Part shown: positions 54,007 to 63,510 of the stretch, in pieces | Numbering within the stretch: the stretch's first letter is position 1 | Layout of the letters: each line of letters opens with the position of its first letter | NCBI GenBank assembly: GCA_965212545.1 | Contig: CBDBVB010000026.1 | Coordinates: 57,250-121,249, forward strand | DNA from: JABDIP01 sp965212545 | GTDB lineage: Bacteria; Pseudomonadota; Alphaproteobacteria; DSM-16000; Inquilinaceae | Direction of reading: 5' to 3' | DNA: 64,000 bases | The notes under the pieces: generated by a model | Seen by the model: only the letters and a program-made list of their open reading frames with translations | Database searches by the model: none | What the model was told of the DNA's origin: nothing | Position numbers and translations under genes: made by a program

Positions 54007-54865
54007 TCACCCCTTGACCGCGCCGAGGGACAGGCCCTCGACAAGATAGCGCTGGGCGTAGAGCGCCAGCACGAGCGTCGGTGTGATCGACAGCACGATG
54101 GCGGCTGCGATCTGGCCGAACTGGATGCCCGAGGCCGTGACGAAAGGCGAGCGCACCGACGGTGACCGGCTGTTTGTCGGCCGAGGCAAGCACCAGCGCG
54201 AAGATGAAGTTGTTCCAGGCGAAGATGAACGCCAGCAGCCCGGCCGCCGCGATCCCCGGCCCGGCGAGCGGCAGGGCAATCCGCCGGAAGGTGGACAGCC
54301 AGGAATGCCCGGCGATCCGGTAGGCGTGCTCCACATCGGGACTGATGTCCTCGAAATAGCCGCGAACGATCCACAGGATCAGCGGCAGGCAGATCAACTG
54401 GTAGACCCAGATCAGTCCAAAATAGGTATCCGCCAGGCCGATCTGCTGGAAGTAGAGGGTCAGTGGCAGCAGCACCAGAAGCGGCGGCGCGAAACGGAAG
54501 CTCAGCAGCGTGAAGGCGATGTCCTCGGAGCCTCGGAATCTGTGCCGCGCGAAGGCGTAGGCCGCGGGCACCCCCAGCAGCAGCGCCAGGGCCACCGAGC
54601 CCACCGATAGCAGCACCGAATTCCCGAGATTGCGCATGAACGCCACATCCAGCGCGCCCGCCTGGGTCTCCAACCGACCGGTGATGAGGGCAACGTAGTT
54701 CTCGATCGTCGGCGTGAACACCATTGAGGGCGGCGACCGCAGGATGGTCTCGTTGGTCTGCAAGCTCATCAGCACGATCCAGAAGATCGGGAACATGAAG
54801 AAGAGGACGACCAGGACGAGCGCGATCCCGTGCAGCCACCGTTCGGCGATGGAGCGATGTTCCAT
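54007..54865 (-). pseudogene. ABC sugar/polyol permease (MalG-type), frameshifted near 54150
   Basis: Inner-membrane permease of about 285 residues if corrected, with six hydrophobic helices and the EAA-like loop (HAYRIAGHSWLSTFRRIALPLAGPGI). The first frame loses the conserved end after QPVTVGA; the remaining part (SPFVTASGIQFGQIAAAIVLSITPTLVLALYAQRYL...GAVKG) continues in the other frame to 54007. One extra base near 54148-54154 explains the break. The ABC system could not work without this part, so a sequencing error is quite possible. Confidence 0.85.
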
Positions 54866-54868
54866 GGC

Positions 54869-55792
54869 TCAGGCTTCCCCTCTGGCGCGTTCGCGCAGCC
54901 GCAGCCAGTTCTTGATGAAGATGTTCGACAGGAAATAGGTGACAACCCAGAGGATCATCAGCAGAGCGGCCGATCGCCCCACATTGGTCGACTGGAAGAA
55001 GTTCAGATAGGCCTCGACCTGGAAGACCATCAGCCTGTCACCGGGGCCACCCTGGGTCATCGCGTAGATGATGTCGAATTGCTGGATCGAGTCGAGCAGG
55101 CGGAACAGCGACGCGGTCAGGATGTAGGGCATCAGCATCGGCAGGGTGATCCGCCAGAACTGCTGCACCCGCGGCACGCCGTCCAGGGCGGCCGCCTCGA
55201 AGGGCTGTGTCGGCAGGGATCGCAGGCCGGCCAGCAGCAGTATCATGATGAAGGGCGTGTAGACCCACATATCCACCAGCACCACGGTGAAGAGCGCGGT
55301 ATCTGGCGAGGAGCCCCAGCGCATGTCCTCGAACCCGACAAGTCCGGCCAGATAGCTCAGGATGCCGAAATTCGGATTGGTCATCAGCTTCCACATCAAC
55401 GCGGCCAACGCCGGTGCGGTCATCAGCGGCATCAGCAGCATGATCGAGATGAAGTTGTTCAGCCGTGTCCGTCGCTGCAACAGCAGCGCGATGCCGAGTC
55501 CGAGCAGGAGTTCCAGGCCGACAGTCAGCCCGGCATAGACGAGGCTGATCTGCAGCGTGTTCCAGAAATCCGGATCCGACATGAAATTCAGGTAGTTCTC
55601 GCCCCAGTTCATGCCCCGGTTCCAGGGCTGCGACAGGCGATAGCGCTGCAGCGAGTAGTACACCGCGGTGAAGAACGGGATCAGGATGCCGATGCAGACC
55701 AGCAGCGCCGGCAGGCTGAGCAGATACGGCAGAGCCTTGCGCGACACCAGCACGCGCCGCCGGGGAGCGGGCATGTCGCTCAGGACGGACAT
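54869..55792 (-). CDS. ABC sugar/polyol permease (MalF-type)
   Basis: 307 residues from the ATG at 55792, with six hydrophobic helices and the conserved loop EAAALDGVPRVQQFWRITLPML that contacts the ATPase. It is the first permease of a CUT1-type importer; the partner permease is the frameshifted gene just downstream (three-base gap). The N-terminal MSVLSDMPAPRRRVLVSRKA is cytoplasmic. Confidence 0.92.
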   Translation of the reverse strand: MSVLSDMPAPRRRVLVSRKALPYLLSLPALLVCIGILIPFFTAVYYSLQRYRLSQPWNRGMNWGENYLNFMSDPDFWNTLQISLVYAGLTVGLELLLGLGIALLLQRRTRLNNFISIMLLMPLMTAPALAALMWKLMTNPNFGILSYLAGLVGFEDMRWGSSPDTALFTVVLVDMWVYTPFIMILLLAGLRSLPTQPFEAAALDGVPRVQQFWRITLPMLMPYILTASLFRLLDSIQQFDIIYAMTQGGPGDRLMVFQVEAYLNFFQSTNVGRSAALLMILWVVTYFLSNIFIKNWLRLRERARGEA

Positions 55793-55900
55793 AGACAATT
55801 CTCTACGCGGGCACGGGCCATCGCCGGCTCAAGACCTCGTCTGCTCGAAAATGGGGATGCCGCGATCCCCGGCCGGGACCGCGGCATCACTCAGGATCGC

Positions 55901-57343
55901 CTAGCCGAGGCCGGCATCTTTCAACTGACGGTCGACGCTGGCTGCCAGCTGGTCGAGGCCCTCGTCCACCGGCACCTCCTTCGCCACCATCTTCTGCAGT
56001 GACGCAGCCCATTCGGTTGTCAGATCAAAGAACAGCGGCTGCGCCGTGAACTTGATCGACGCACCTGGGGCCGAGATGTCGTGCATCTCGACATAGCCCG
56101 GATAGCTGCTGGCGATCCGGTCGCGGAACATCTCGTCGGCCCAGACCGAGGCGCGCACCGGGTTGACGAAGTCCATCTGCTGGGCGCCGAACAACCCATG
56201 CTCCTGGCTCGAGGCCCATTGGACAAAATACCAGGCCGCATCAAGGTCCTTGGAGAACTTCGACATGGCCAGGGACCAGATCCAGATGTTCGGCGTCGGC
56301 GCGGAGGCCGCGGGATTGGCCGCGAAGGGTGCGAAAGCAAGCTCGCCGGCCATGGCGTTGCCGCCGCCATTCATGAAGTAGCCGAGGATGTCCGCATCAT
56401 AGATCAACGCCGACTTGCCGGCCCCGAGATCGGTGCCGACCTGATACCAGGTATGTGTCGACCAGTCGGCCGCGCCGCTATCCTGGATCATCCCGACCCA
56501 TTTCTCGTGAAATTCCCGGGACGTGGCGGTGTTCATGGCCGCCGAAAGCTTGCCATCCTCGGAAACGTTCAGGTCGGTCTGGCCATAATTCGCATAGCCC
56601 GACAGGAAGCCCGGATGAATTGTCGCCCAGCTCCGCGACCCGCGCACGCCGATGCCGTAGACGCCGTCGAGATCGCTCTGCGCCTTGGCCGCGACGCTGA
56701 CCAGCTCGTCCATGTTGGTCGGCACGTCGGCGCCGATCTGCGCCAGCATGTTGGCGTTGTAGCTGAGGTTGTTCTGCTCATATCCCCACGGAATGCACCA
56801 CTGCTTTGCGTCTTCCGAACCGAGCTCGCCGCCGGGCTGTCCGTTCCAGGCGCAGGATTTCCGCACGCCTTCCAGCATGTCGTCCCAATTGTATGTGGGA
56901 GATGTCTTGGACGCGTCCTGGATCCATTCATTGTGATCGACGACCCAGCCGGCCGGGCCGTAGGTCCAGGTCATATAGGCGCCGGTCATGAAGGCGTCGT
57001 ATTCCGAGGAACCAGACGAGAGAGCGGCGGTGACCTTGTCGAAATAGACGTCCTCGGGGAACACGTCATAGGTGACATCCATGCCCGTCAGCGCCTTGAA
57101 AGCATCCAGATTGGCGGTCATGGCGTCGGTGTAGGGGTGCTTGTTCAGCAGCAGCTTCACGCTCTTGCCGGAATGCGCCTGCCAGTCGAAATCGGCGGCC
57201 ATCGCGCGGGTGGCGACCATGTTGACCAGAGTGCCGGCGGCAGCGGCGCTGACGCCCAGGGCACCAAGTCGGCGGATCAATGAGCGACGACCCATCTGTC
57301 CGTGCTTGAACGCCTCAATAAGATCGATTTCCTTTTCGTACAT
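55901..57343 (-). CDS. ABC importer substrate-binding protein (CUT1 type), probably Tat-exported
   Basis: 480 residues. GGGAGG precedes the ATG at 57343. The N-terminus has a twin-arginine pattern (GRRSLIRRLGALG) followed by a hydrophobic stretch and likely cleavage at ATRAMAADFD, so Tat export to the periplasm is probable. The rest is a solute-binding fold with many aromatic residues (YMTWTYGPAGWVVDHNEWIQ) suited to sugars or polyols. It is the second gene of the operon, after the SorC regulator. Confidence 0.88.
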   Translation of the reverse strand: MYEKEIDLIEAFKHGQMGRRSLIRRLGALGVSAAAAGTLVNMVATRAMAADFDWQAHSGKSVKLLLNKHPYTDAMTANLDAFKALTGMDVTYDVFPEDVYFDKVTAALSSGSSEYDAFMTGAYMTWTYGPAGWVVDHNEWIQDASKTSPTYNWDDMLEGVRKSCAWNGQPGGELGSEDAKQWCIPWGYEQNNLSYNANMLAQIGADVPTNMDELVSVAAKAQSDLDGVYGIGVRGSRSWATIHPGFLSGYANYGQTDLNVSEDGKLSAAMNTATSREFHEKWVGMIQDSGAADWSTHTWYQVGTDLGAGKSALIYDADILGYFMNGGGNAMAGELAFAPFAANPAASAPTPNIWIWSLAMSKFSKDLDAAWYFVQWASSQEHGLFGAQQMDFVNPVRASVWADEMFRDRIASSYPGYVEMHDISAPGASIKFTAQPLFFDLTTEWAASLQKMVAKEVPVDEGLDQLAASVDRQLKDAGLG

Positions 57344-57368
57344 CTGGTTCCTCCCGGTTGCTCGTCCT

Positions 57369-58361
57369 CTATTGCGCAGCCACCGCTGGCGCGGCGCCCA
57401 ACTCATCAACGAGGCTGCGAGCCGTCACCTCGTCGATGATCAATCCAGTCAACAGGCCACTCTTGAGCGCGGCCCGGATTGCCTCCAATTTCCGCAACCC
57501 GCCGGCAATGGCGGTTATTTCGCGGCCGCGGAGCTGTTCGAGGCCCGGTGCGATCACCCGGTCGTCGTACGGTGTCGACATCACTGCTCCGTCCACGCCG
57601 ATGAACTGGCCCAGGATCTCGGCCCGGGCGCCGTTCTTCCGCAACGCCGCGATCGCTTCCGGATCGTCCAGCCCCGTCGAAGACGCGCCGCCTCCGGCCG
57701 TGTCGACAACGCCGATGCCAACGATGACCAGTGTCGCCAGGCCGATCAGCTCCATGGTCGCGGTGAGCCCCTTCTGCGCCATCATCACGCGCTTGTCCTC
57801 CGCAGAATTGGCGAACAGCGGCGCCGGCATCAGATAGGCTTCGGCGCTGGTCTTCTGGGCGAGGCGGTGGATGACGTCGTAGGGATTCGCGGCATAGGAT
57901 CGGGTCAGGCCGCCCAGCATCGAGACAAAACGGATGTCCTCGCCGGATGCGCGTCCCATGGCGTTGACCGAAGCCGCGATCGTGCGCCCATGGCCAACGC
58001 CTATGACATGATGCGCGCCGGACGAGACCGCCTGCATCAGGTAGTCGCCGCCGACGGCACTGAGGGCACGCAATGGCAGCGGGCCAGTCTCGGGAACGTC
58101 AACCGCAACCCGGCACATGCCGAGCCCATATTCCTGCGCGAGGCGCGTCTCGAGTGCGATGCAATCGGCGGATTCAACGTCGACAAACACGCGCACGAGT
58201 CCGTCCGACTGGGCACGGGCGATGTAGCGATGGGCCCGGGTCGTAGGCATCTCCAGTCGCTTCGCGACTTCGCTTTGGGTCAGCCCGCCGACGAAATGCA
58301 GCCAAGCCGCACGGGCAGCGAGTTCCGCCTCCTCCGCCGTTCTATAGCGGCTCTGGGCCAT
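57369..58361 (-). CDS. SorC-family (EryD-like) sugar-binding transcriptional regulator
   Basis: About 330 residues: an N-terminal helix-turn-helix (LTQSEVAKRLEMPTTRAHRYIARA) and a large C-terminal SorC effector domain (VIGVGHGRTIAASVN, VGIGVVDTA, GGLRKLEAIRAALKSGLLTGLIIDE). Polyol operons such as ery use a SorC-type repressor (EryD). Start ATG 58361 or GTG 58373. It is the first gene of the twelve-gene operon and probably autoregulates it through the inverted repeat at 58403. Confidence 0.87.
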   Translation of the reverse strand: MAQSRYRTAEEAELAARAAWLHFVGGLTQSEVAKRLEMPTTRAHRYIARAQSDGLVRVFVDVESADCIALETRLAQEYGLGMCRVAVDVPETGPLPLRALSAVGGDYLMQAVSSGAHHVIGVGHGRTIAASVNAMGRASGEDIRFVSMLGGLTRSYAANPYDVIHRLAQKTSAEAYLMPAPLFANSAEDKRVMMAQKGLTATMELIGLATLVIVGIGVVDTAGGGASSTGLDDPEAIAALRKNGARAEILGQFIGVDGAVMSTPYDDRVIAPGLEQLRGREITAIAGGLRKLEAIRAALKSGLLTGLIIDEVTARSLVDELGAAPAVAAQ

Positions 58362-58402
58362 TCTTCGTGCCACGCCTCACCCATTTAGAATTTTTTTCTT
58401 AG

Positions 58403-58418
58403 ATGAAATTTATTTCAT
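58403..58418. promoter_or_regulatory. Probable SorC operator
   Basis: A perfect inverted repeat ATGAAAT-TT-ATTTCAT lies about 30-45 bases upstream of the SorC start codon in an A/T-rich tract (58385-58420). Position and symmetry suit an autoregulatory operator controlling the polyol operon. Confidence 0.5.
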
Positions 58419-58601
58419 TTTCGAAGTTGGGTAAAGGGGTTCTCCCGGCCCGCCATGCGGGGCCGAGACTCCAGTCTGGCAAGTTGCCATCCAGGATCGC
58501 GGGCTCTGTTCCAATGAACGCGATTGGAGGTCAAGAATCACGAAGGCAGCTTCTATGACTATCGATTTCAGACACCGCGATATCGGGCGTCTTACAGCCC
58601 C

Positions 58602-59438
58602 TCAGGTCTTTCTCGTGTCGTCGATGATGTTCATCATCGCCTTGCCGCTGCTCCCGAGTTCCACGGAGGCGAACGGGCCGCCATGGCGCATAGTCGCCAG
58701 ATCGTCACGATCCTGAGGCGGCTCCTCGGCGAGGATCTTCTCGGCGAATTGCTCCGCATTATCGGTGGGGCGGTAGCCAAGAAAGCTCGCCCTGGCATTG
58801 TCGACCGGCGCGCGGTCGTTGTTTGACACGCCGTAGATTATTGAAAAGCCCGTCGCCGGTGTCGAGATCGCCTGCTCGACAAGATGGATCAGATCCTTAT
58901 AGGACAGCCACGTTCCGAGCGCCCTGGCGCTGGTGACCTGCGCGCAGGACAGGATGCGCAGACAGACCGCTTCGACCCGGCGCTTGTCCCAATAGAGGCT
59001 TGCGAGATCCTCTGCGAAGCACTTGGCCAGCCCGTAGAAGGTATCCGGCCGGTGCGGCGTGTCGGTGCCGATGAAATCCATCTTGGAATGCATGCCCACC
59101 GCGTGGATGGAGCTTGCATAGACCACCCGTCGAACACCGTTCCGGTAGGCGGCTTCCCAGATGTTGTAGGCGCCGATGATATTGGGGCCGAGAATGGTCT
59201 CGAACGCGGCTTCATCGCCGTAGGCGCCGAAATGGACCACCATGTCGGCGCCGTCGAGCAGAGCGTGTATCTGGTCGTATTCCGCAAGATCGGCCCGAAC
59301 ATAGGTCTCGCCGTCATACAGCGTGCCGATGTCGGCGCTCAAATCGGAGGACACCAGCACATCGGCCAGATTCGACAGCGGCTTGCGGAGATGGGAGCCG
59401 AGACGGCCAGCCGCGCCGGTCAAGACGATCTTCTTCAT
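58602..59438 (-). CDS. NAD-dependent epimerase/dehydratase family, uronate-dehydrogenase-like
   Basis: 278-residue short-chain Rossmann protein. GAAGRLGSHLR is the NAD site; the catalytic Ser/Tyr/Lys triad lies in YASSIHAVG and TFYGLAKCFAEDLA. The layout follows uronate dehydrogenase (Udh), which oxidises galacturonate/glucuronate to the aldarolactone. Substrate not proven. It sits 34 bases after the FAD oxidoreductase gene on the same strand. The 240 bp downstream include the SorC promoter. Confidence 0.8.
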   Translation of the reverse strand: MKKIVLTGAAGRLGSHLRKPLSNLADVLVSSDLSADIGTLYDGETYVRADLAEYDQIHALLDGADMVVHFGAYGDEAAFETILGPNIIGAYNIWEAAYRNGVRRVVYASSIHAVGMHSKMDFIGTDTPHRPDTFYGLAKCFAEDLASLYWDKRRVEAVCLRILSCAQVTSARALGTWLSYKDLIHLVEQAISTPATGFSIIYGVSNNDRAPVDNARASFLGYRPTDNAEQFAEKILAEEPPQDRDDLATMRHGGPFASVELGSSGKAMMNIIDDTRKT

Positions 59439-59472
59439 GTCGGGTACTCGCTGTCGAGAAGGGTCGCCGAAG

Positions 59473-60693
59473 TCATATCACCGCCTTTTCGATGAACGGC
59501 CGGTTTTCGGCGATCCTCGCATAGTTGAACGGTGTGAGATCCAATGTCCGGTATTCGCCATAGGTTATGAGCTCGGCAGTCCCCCGCCCCATGGCCGGCG
59601 ACTGCTGGAAACCGTGACCGGAAAACCCATTGACGAAGATGAAGTTCCCGACCTGCGTGTGCGGTCCCAGAATGGCATTTTGGTCGAAGGTGTTGAATGC
59701 GTAGTGCCCGGCCCAGGAATTGGTCAGCTTGATGGCTTCGAATTGCGGAATCCTGGCCGCGATGGCCGGCCAGACCTTGTCCTCCCAGATGCCGAAATCC
59801 TGAACGAAATCATCATAGTCGACAGCCAGGTCGTCATCCGGCGGACAGCCTGCGAGATAATAGGTGCCATCGGTGCGCATATGCACGCCGGATGGGTCGA
59901 TGGTAAGCGGAAGGTCGCGGTCGAGCGGTTTCTCAGCCGCGAAGATGAAGGTGTACCGCTTGCGTGGTTCGACCGGAATTTCGATACCGGCCATGCGCGA
60001 CGTGATGACCGCCCTCGGACCGGATGCGTTGACGACCGTGCCGCAGCCAATGACCTCGCCGGACTTCAAGGTCACACTCTCGACCTTGGTTCCGGTCGCA
60101 TTGCGGGTCATCGCAACGACTTCATTGGTGACGTATTCGGCGCCTTTTTCGCGCGCCGACCGCTTCCACCAGTCGAACAGCGTATTGCCGTCGAAATAGC
60201 CCTCGTCGACCAGATTGTGGCTGCCCGCGACAATGTCGTCGACATTGTAGAAAGGATAGTCCCGCTTGATGTCTTCCGCGTTCATGATCCTCGTCGCGGC
60301 GCCGCACGCAGCCTGGACCTTCTGGCTTTCCCTGAGCACCTCGGCAAAGGGTTCGTTGTCCGCCAGGTACATGTAGCCGTAGCTGTGGAATGGCACTGCC
60401 GGTACGCGCGGGTCGTTGCCCATGAACTCGCGAAAGTTCTTCACGAACTCCGCCGCGAACTGCGACACGCGTACATTGATCTCGCGCGAGAATTGTTGGC
60501 GCATGCAGCTGTTCGTGTGCGAGGTCGAGGCGAATTCGTAGGTCGGGTCTTTCTCGACCACCAGGATCGAACCGTCGAAATCCGGATTGTCTGCAAGGAA
60601 CCAGGCGACCGAAGACCCGAACATCGCCCCGCCGACGATGACGATGTCGTAACGGGCATGTATCGGAGCGTTCGAGAGAGTGGTTTGGCTCAT
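59473..60693 (-). CDS. FAD-dependent oxidoreductase (DAO family)
   Basis: 406 residues with the dinucleotide motif DIVIVGGAMFGSSVAWFLA near the N-terminus and FVNGFSGHGFQQSPAMGRGTAELI near the C-terminus, typical of the D-amino-acid oxidase/sarcosine oxidase group. It likely oxidises an amino acid or secondary amine. It lies downstream of a dipeptide-type ABC importer and may act on its substrate; that is inferred. Confidence 0.87.
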   Translation of the reverse strand: MSQTTLSNAPIHARYDIVIVGGAMFGSSVAWFLADNPDFDGSILVVEKDPTYEFASTSHTNSCMRQQFSREINVRVSQFAAEFVKNFREFMGNDPRVPAVPFHSYGYMYLADNEPFAEVLRESQKVQAACGAATRIMNAEDIKRDYPFYNVDDIVAGSHNLVDEGYFDGNTLFDWWKRSAREKGAEYVTNEVVAMTRNATGTKVESVTLKSGEVIGCGTVVNASGPRAVITSRMAGIEIPVEPRKRYTFIFAAEKPLDRDLPLTIDPSGVHMRTDGTYYLAGCPPDDDLAVDYDDFVQDFGIWEDKVWPAIAARIPQFEAIKLTNSWAGHYAFNTFDQNAILGPHTQVGNFIFVNGFSGHGFQQSPAMGRGTAELITYGEYRTLDLTPFNYARIAENRPFIEKAVI

Positions 60694-60821
60694 CGGGCAG
60701 CGTCCCCTCGTTTCACTGCGTCAAGGACATGGGCGAGGACAGAGGCGCCCGGTTCGATCTTTCGAGACTGAGTTCCGGCGACCGGTAAAGCGAACCCAAG
60801 ACCTGCTCGATGGTGGGGAAT

Positions 60822-62617
60822 TCAGTCGAAGGCGCGCACAAAATGGTCGTCTCCGACCTCGATCATCGGGCGTTGCACGGAATGATAGCCGAGCGGCCGC
60901 ACCGGACTGGTGATCTCCTCCGTCTCCAGACCAGTGTAGTCTCGGCGTCGGGCCGGGTCCGGCACCGGCACCGCGCTGATCAGCTTTTGCGTATAGGGAT
61001 GCCGAGGATCGTCGAGGACGGCGGCGCGCGGTCCGATCTCCACCACCTCGCCCAACAGCATGACCGCGATCCGGTGGCTGACCCGCTCGACGACGGCGAT
61101 GTCATGGCTGATGAAGAGGTAGGCCAGCCCAAGTTCCGCCTGCAGGTCGAGCATCAGGTTGATCACCTGCGCCTTGATCGACACGTCGAGGGCGGACACC
61201 GACTCGTCGGCGACGATCAGCCGCGGCTCCAGCCCGAGCGATCTCGCGATGCACAGGCGCTGGCGCTGGCCGCCGGAGAATTCATGGGGGAAGCGCAGCG
61301 CGTGCTCTGGCAAAAGGCCGACCTGACGCAGCAGTTCCTCCACGCGTATGTCCGCCTCCTCGCGGCGGCACAGCCCGTGGACGGTCATCGGCTCACGTAT
61401 CGCGGCGCCGACGGTCTTGCGCGGATTGAGCGAACCGTATGGATCCTGGAAGATCATCTGCAGCCGCCGGCGAACGCTTCGCAACTCGGCCTTGCCCGCG
61501 GCCATGATGTCCTTCCCCTCGAACCGGATGCTGCCAACGACCGGCTCGATCAGGCGCAGGATCGTGCGTCCAGTCGTCGATTTGCCACAACCGCTCTCAC
61601 CCACGAGTGAGAGCGTTTCGCCGGCCCGAAGGCTGAAAGAGACCCCCTCCACCGCGTGCACATTGCCGATCTTGCGGCCGAGCAGGCCACCCCGGATCGG
61701 AAAGCGGGTGGTCAGATCGTGCACCTCGAGGATCGGCGCCGCCCGCCGATCCGGCTCGTCCGCAACGATCTCCTCCCGGCCGCCCGGGAAGCGCCGGGGC
61801 AGGTCGCTCCCGGCAAGCGACCCGAGATCGGCACCGCCGATAGCAGCCGCTGGGTATAGGCATGGCGCGGGTCGGCGAAGAGAGGGGCGACGTCGTTCTC
61901 CTCCACCTTGTCGCCCTCCAGCATCACGACGACACGGTCGGCGACCTCGGCCACCACGCCCATGTCGTGGGTGATGAACATCACCGACATGCCGATCTCG
62001 GTCTGCAGATCCTTGATAAGTCCCAGGATTTGGGCCTGGATCGTGACGTCGAGAGCGGTCGTCGGCTCGTCGGCGATCAGCAGCTTTGGTTGGCAGGCGA
62101 GCGCCATTGCGATCATCACCCGCTGCCGCATACCACCGGAAAAGGTATGCGGGTACTCGCTGAAGCGCCGCTGGGCGTCGGGGATACGCACCAGGTCGAA
62201 AAGGCGCAACGCCTCCCGATCCGCATCCGCCGGCGTCAGGCCGCGATGCCGGCGCAGCGCCTCGGATACCTGGAAGCCGACCGTGAGCACCGGGTTGAGC
62301 GATGTCATGGGTTCCTGGAAGATCATGCCGATGGACCCGCCCCGCACATCGCGCATGGCTTCTTCAGGCAGGGACAGAAGGTCGCGTCCATCGAGCGCGA
62401 TGCTGCCCTCGATGCGGCCGTTGGCCGCGGGGATCAACCGCATGATCGACAGCGCCGTGACGCTTTTTCCCGAGCCTGACTCGCCGACCACCGCCACGGT
62501 CTCGCGGGCCTTGATATCGAAGGCCAGGTCGCGAACGGCCTGCCGCCACACGCCACCCACGCGGAAAGAGGTCGTGAGGTTCCTCACCGACAGGACCGGC
62601 GGCTCGGCGCCGGTCAT
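60822..62617 (-). pseudogene. Fused DppD-DppF ATPase (GsiA-like) of a peptide ABC importer, frameshifted near 61828
   Basis: Two ABC domains in one gene: the first has GESGSGKSV, FSGGMRQRVMIA and ADEPTTALDV; the second has GESGCGKST, FSGGQRQRLCIA and ADESVSALDV. Between them the frame breaks after HAYTQRLLSAVP; one missing base near 61825-61832 restores GSLAGSDLPRRFPGG, leading straight into the second domain (EVHDLTTRFPIRGG). The corrected length is about 598 residues, as in GsiA-type fusions. Without correction it reads as a 301-residue protein ending at 61712 and a second one starting GTG at 61724. Confidence 0.85.
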
Positions 62618-63510
62618 TGCTCGCCCCTCAGCTTGGGATCGATCGCGTCCCGCAGGCCGTCGCCAAGGAGATTGAGGGCGAAGACGACCAGGAGGATCGC
62701 GAAAGACGGGAAGAGCGCGAGCCAGAAGCTGTCCAATATGTTCTCGAAGCCCTCGCGGATCATGCCGCCCCAGGTCGCGGTCGGCGGCGCGACGCCAAGG
62801 CCGATGAAGGCCAGAGACGCCTCGACGCGGATCGCCGTCGCCAGCCAGAGCGAGCCCATGACCAGGATCTCCGGCAGGATGTTGGGCAGAATATGCCCCA
62901 GCATCAGTCTAAGGTCCGAGTAGCCGAGCGCCCTCCCCGCCTCGACGAATTCGCGCTCCTTGATGGCGATGGTCGGAGCCCGCGCGATCCTGGCGAAGGG
63001 CGGAATGGCAGTCAAAGCGATCGCGACAACAAGGTTGGTGATGCTGGGCCCCAGCATTGCGACGACGATGAGCCCGAGGATGAGAGATGGGAATGCCAGG
63101 AGCACGTCCATGGTCTGCATCACGATGATGTCCGTACGCCCACCGCGATAGCCGGCAACCAGGCCGATCAGCGAGCCGATCACCATCGCGGCTCCGATCG
63201 CCAGCAAACCGATGACGAGCGAGATCCGCGCCCCGTAAAGCAGACGCGAAAGCGTGTCTCGGCCGTAGTAGTCGGTCCCCATCTGGTGCTCGGCGGAGGG
63301 CGGCTTGAGCCGGAACAGAATGTTCTGCTCCAGCGGATCATACGGGGCGATCAGAGGCGCAAAGATCGCCAGCAAGGCGACAACAAGAAAGACCGCCAGT
63401 CCGACCCATGAGGTCTTGTTGGTGTTGAAGGCCTTGATGAGGCCACGGGCCGCGGCCGCGATCGTCGACCGCAGATAGGAGCCAGGGCGGCGGGTCGAGG
63501 CCACGCTCAT
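62614..63510 (-). CDS. Peptide/opine-type ABC permease (DppC family)
   Basis: 298 residues from the ATG at 63510. A first hydrophobic helix, then GTDYYGRDTLSRLLYGARISL (OppC_N end) and the EAA-like REFVEAGRALGYSDLRLMLGHILPNI loop. ATGA overlaps link it to the DppB-like gene upstream and to the ATPase downstream. It forms the inner-membrane channel with the DppB-like protein. Confidence 0.92.
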   Translation of the reverse strand: MSVASTRRPGSYLRSTIAAAARGLIKAFNTNKTSWVGLAVFLVVALLAIFAPLIAPYDPLEQNILFRLKPPSAEHQMGTDYYGRDTLSRLLYGARISLVIGLLAIGAAMVIGSLIGLVAGYRGGRTDIIVMQTMDVLLAFPSLILGLIVVAMLGPSITNLVVAIALTAIPPFARIARAPTIAIKEREFVEAGRALGYSDLRLMLGHILPNILPEILVMGSLWLATAIRVEASLAFIGLGVAPPTATWGGMIREGFENILDSFWLALFPSFAILLVVFALNLLGDGLRDAIDPKLRGEQ

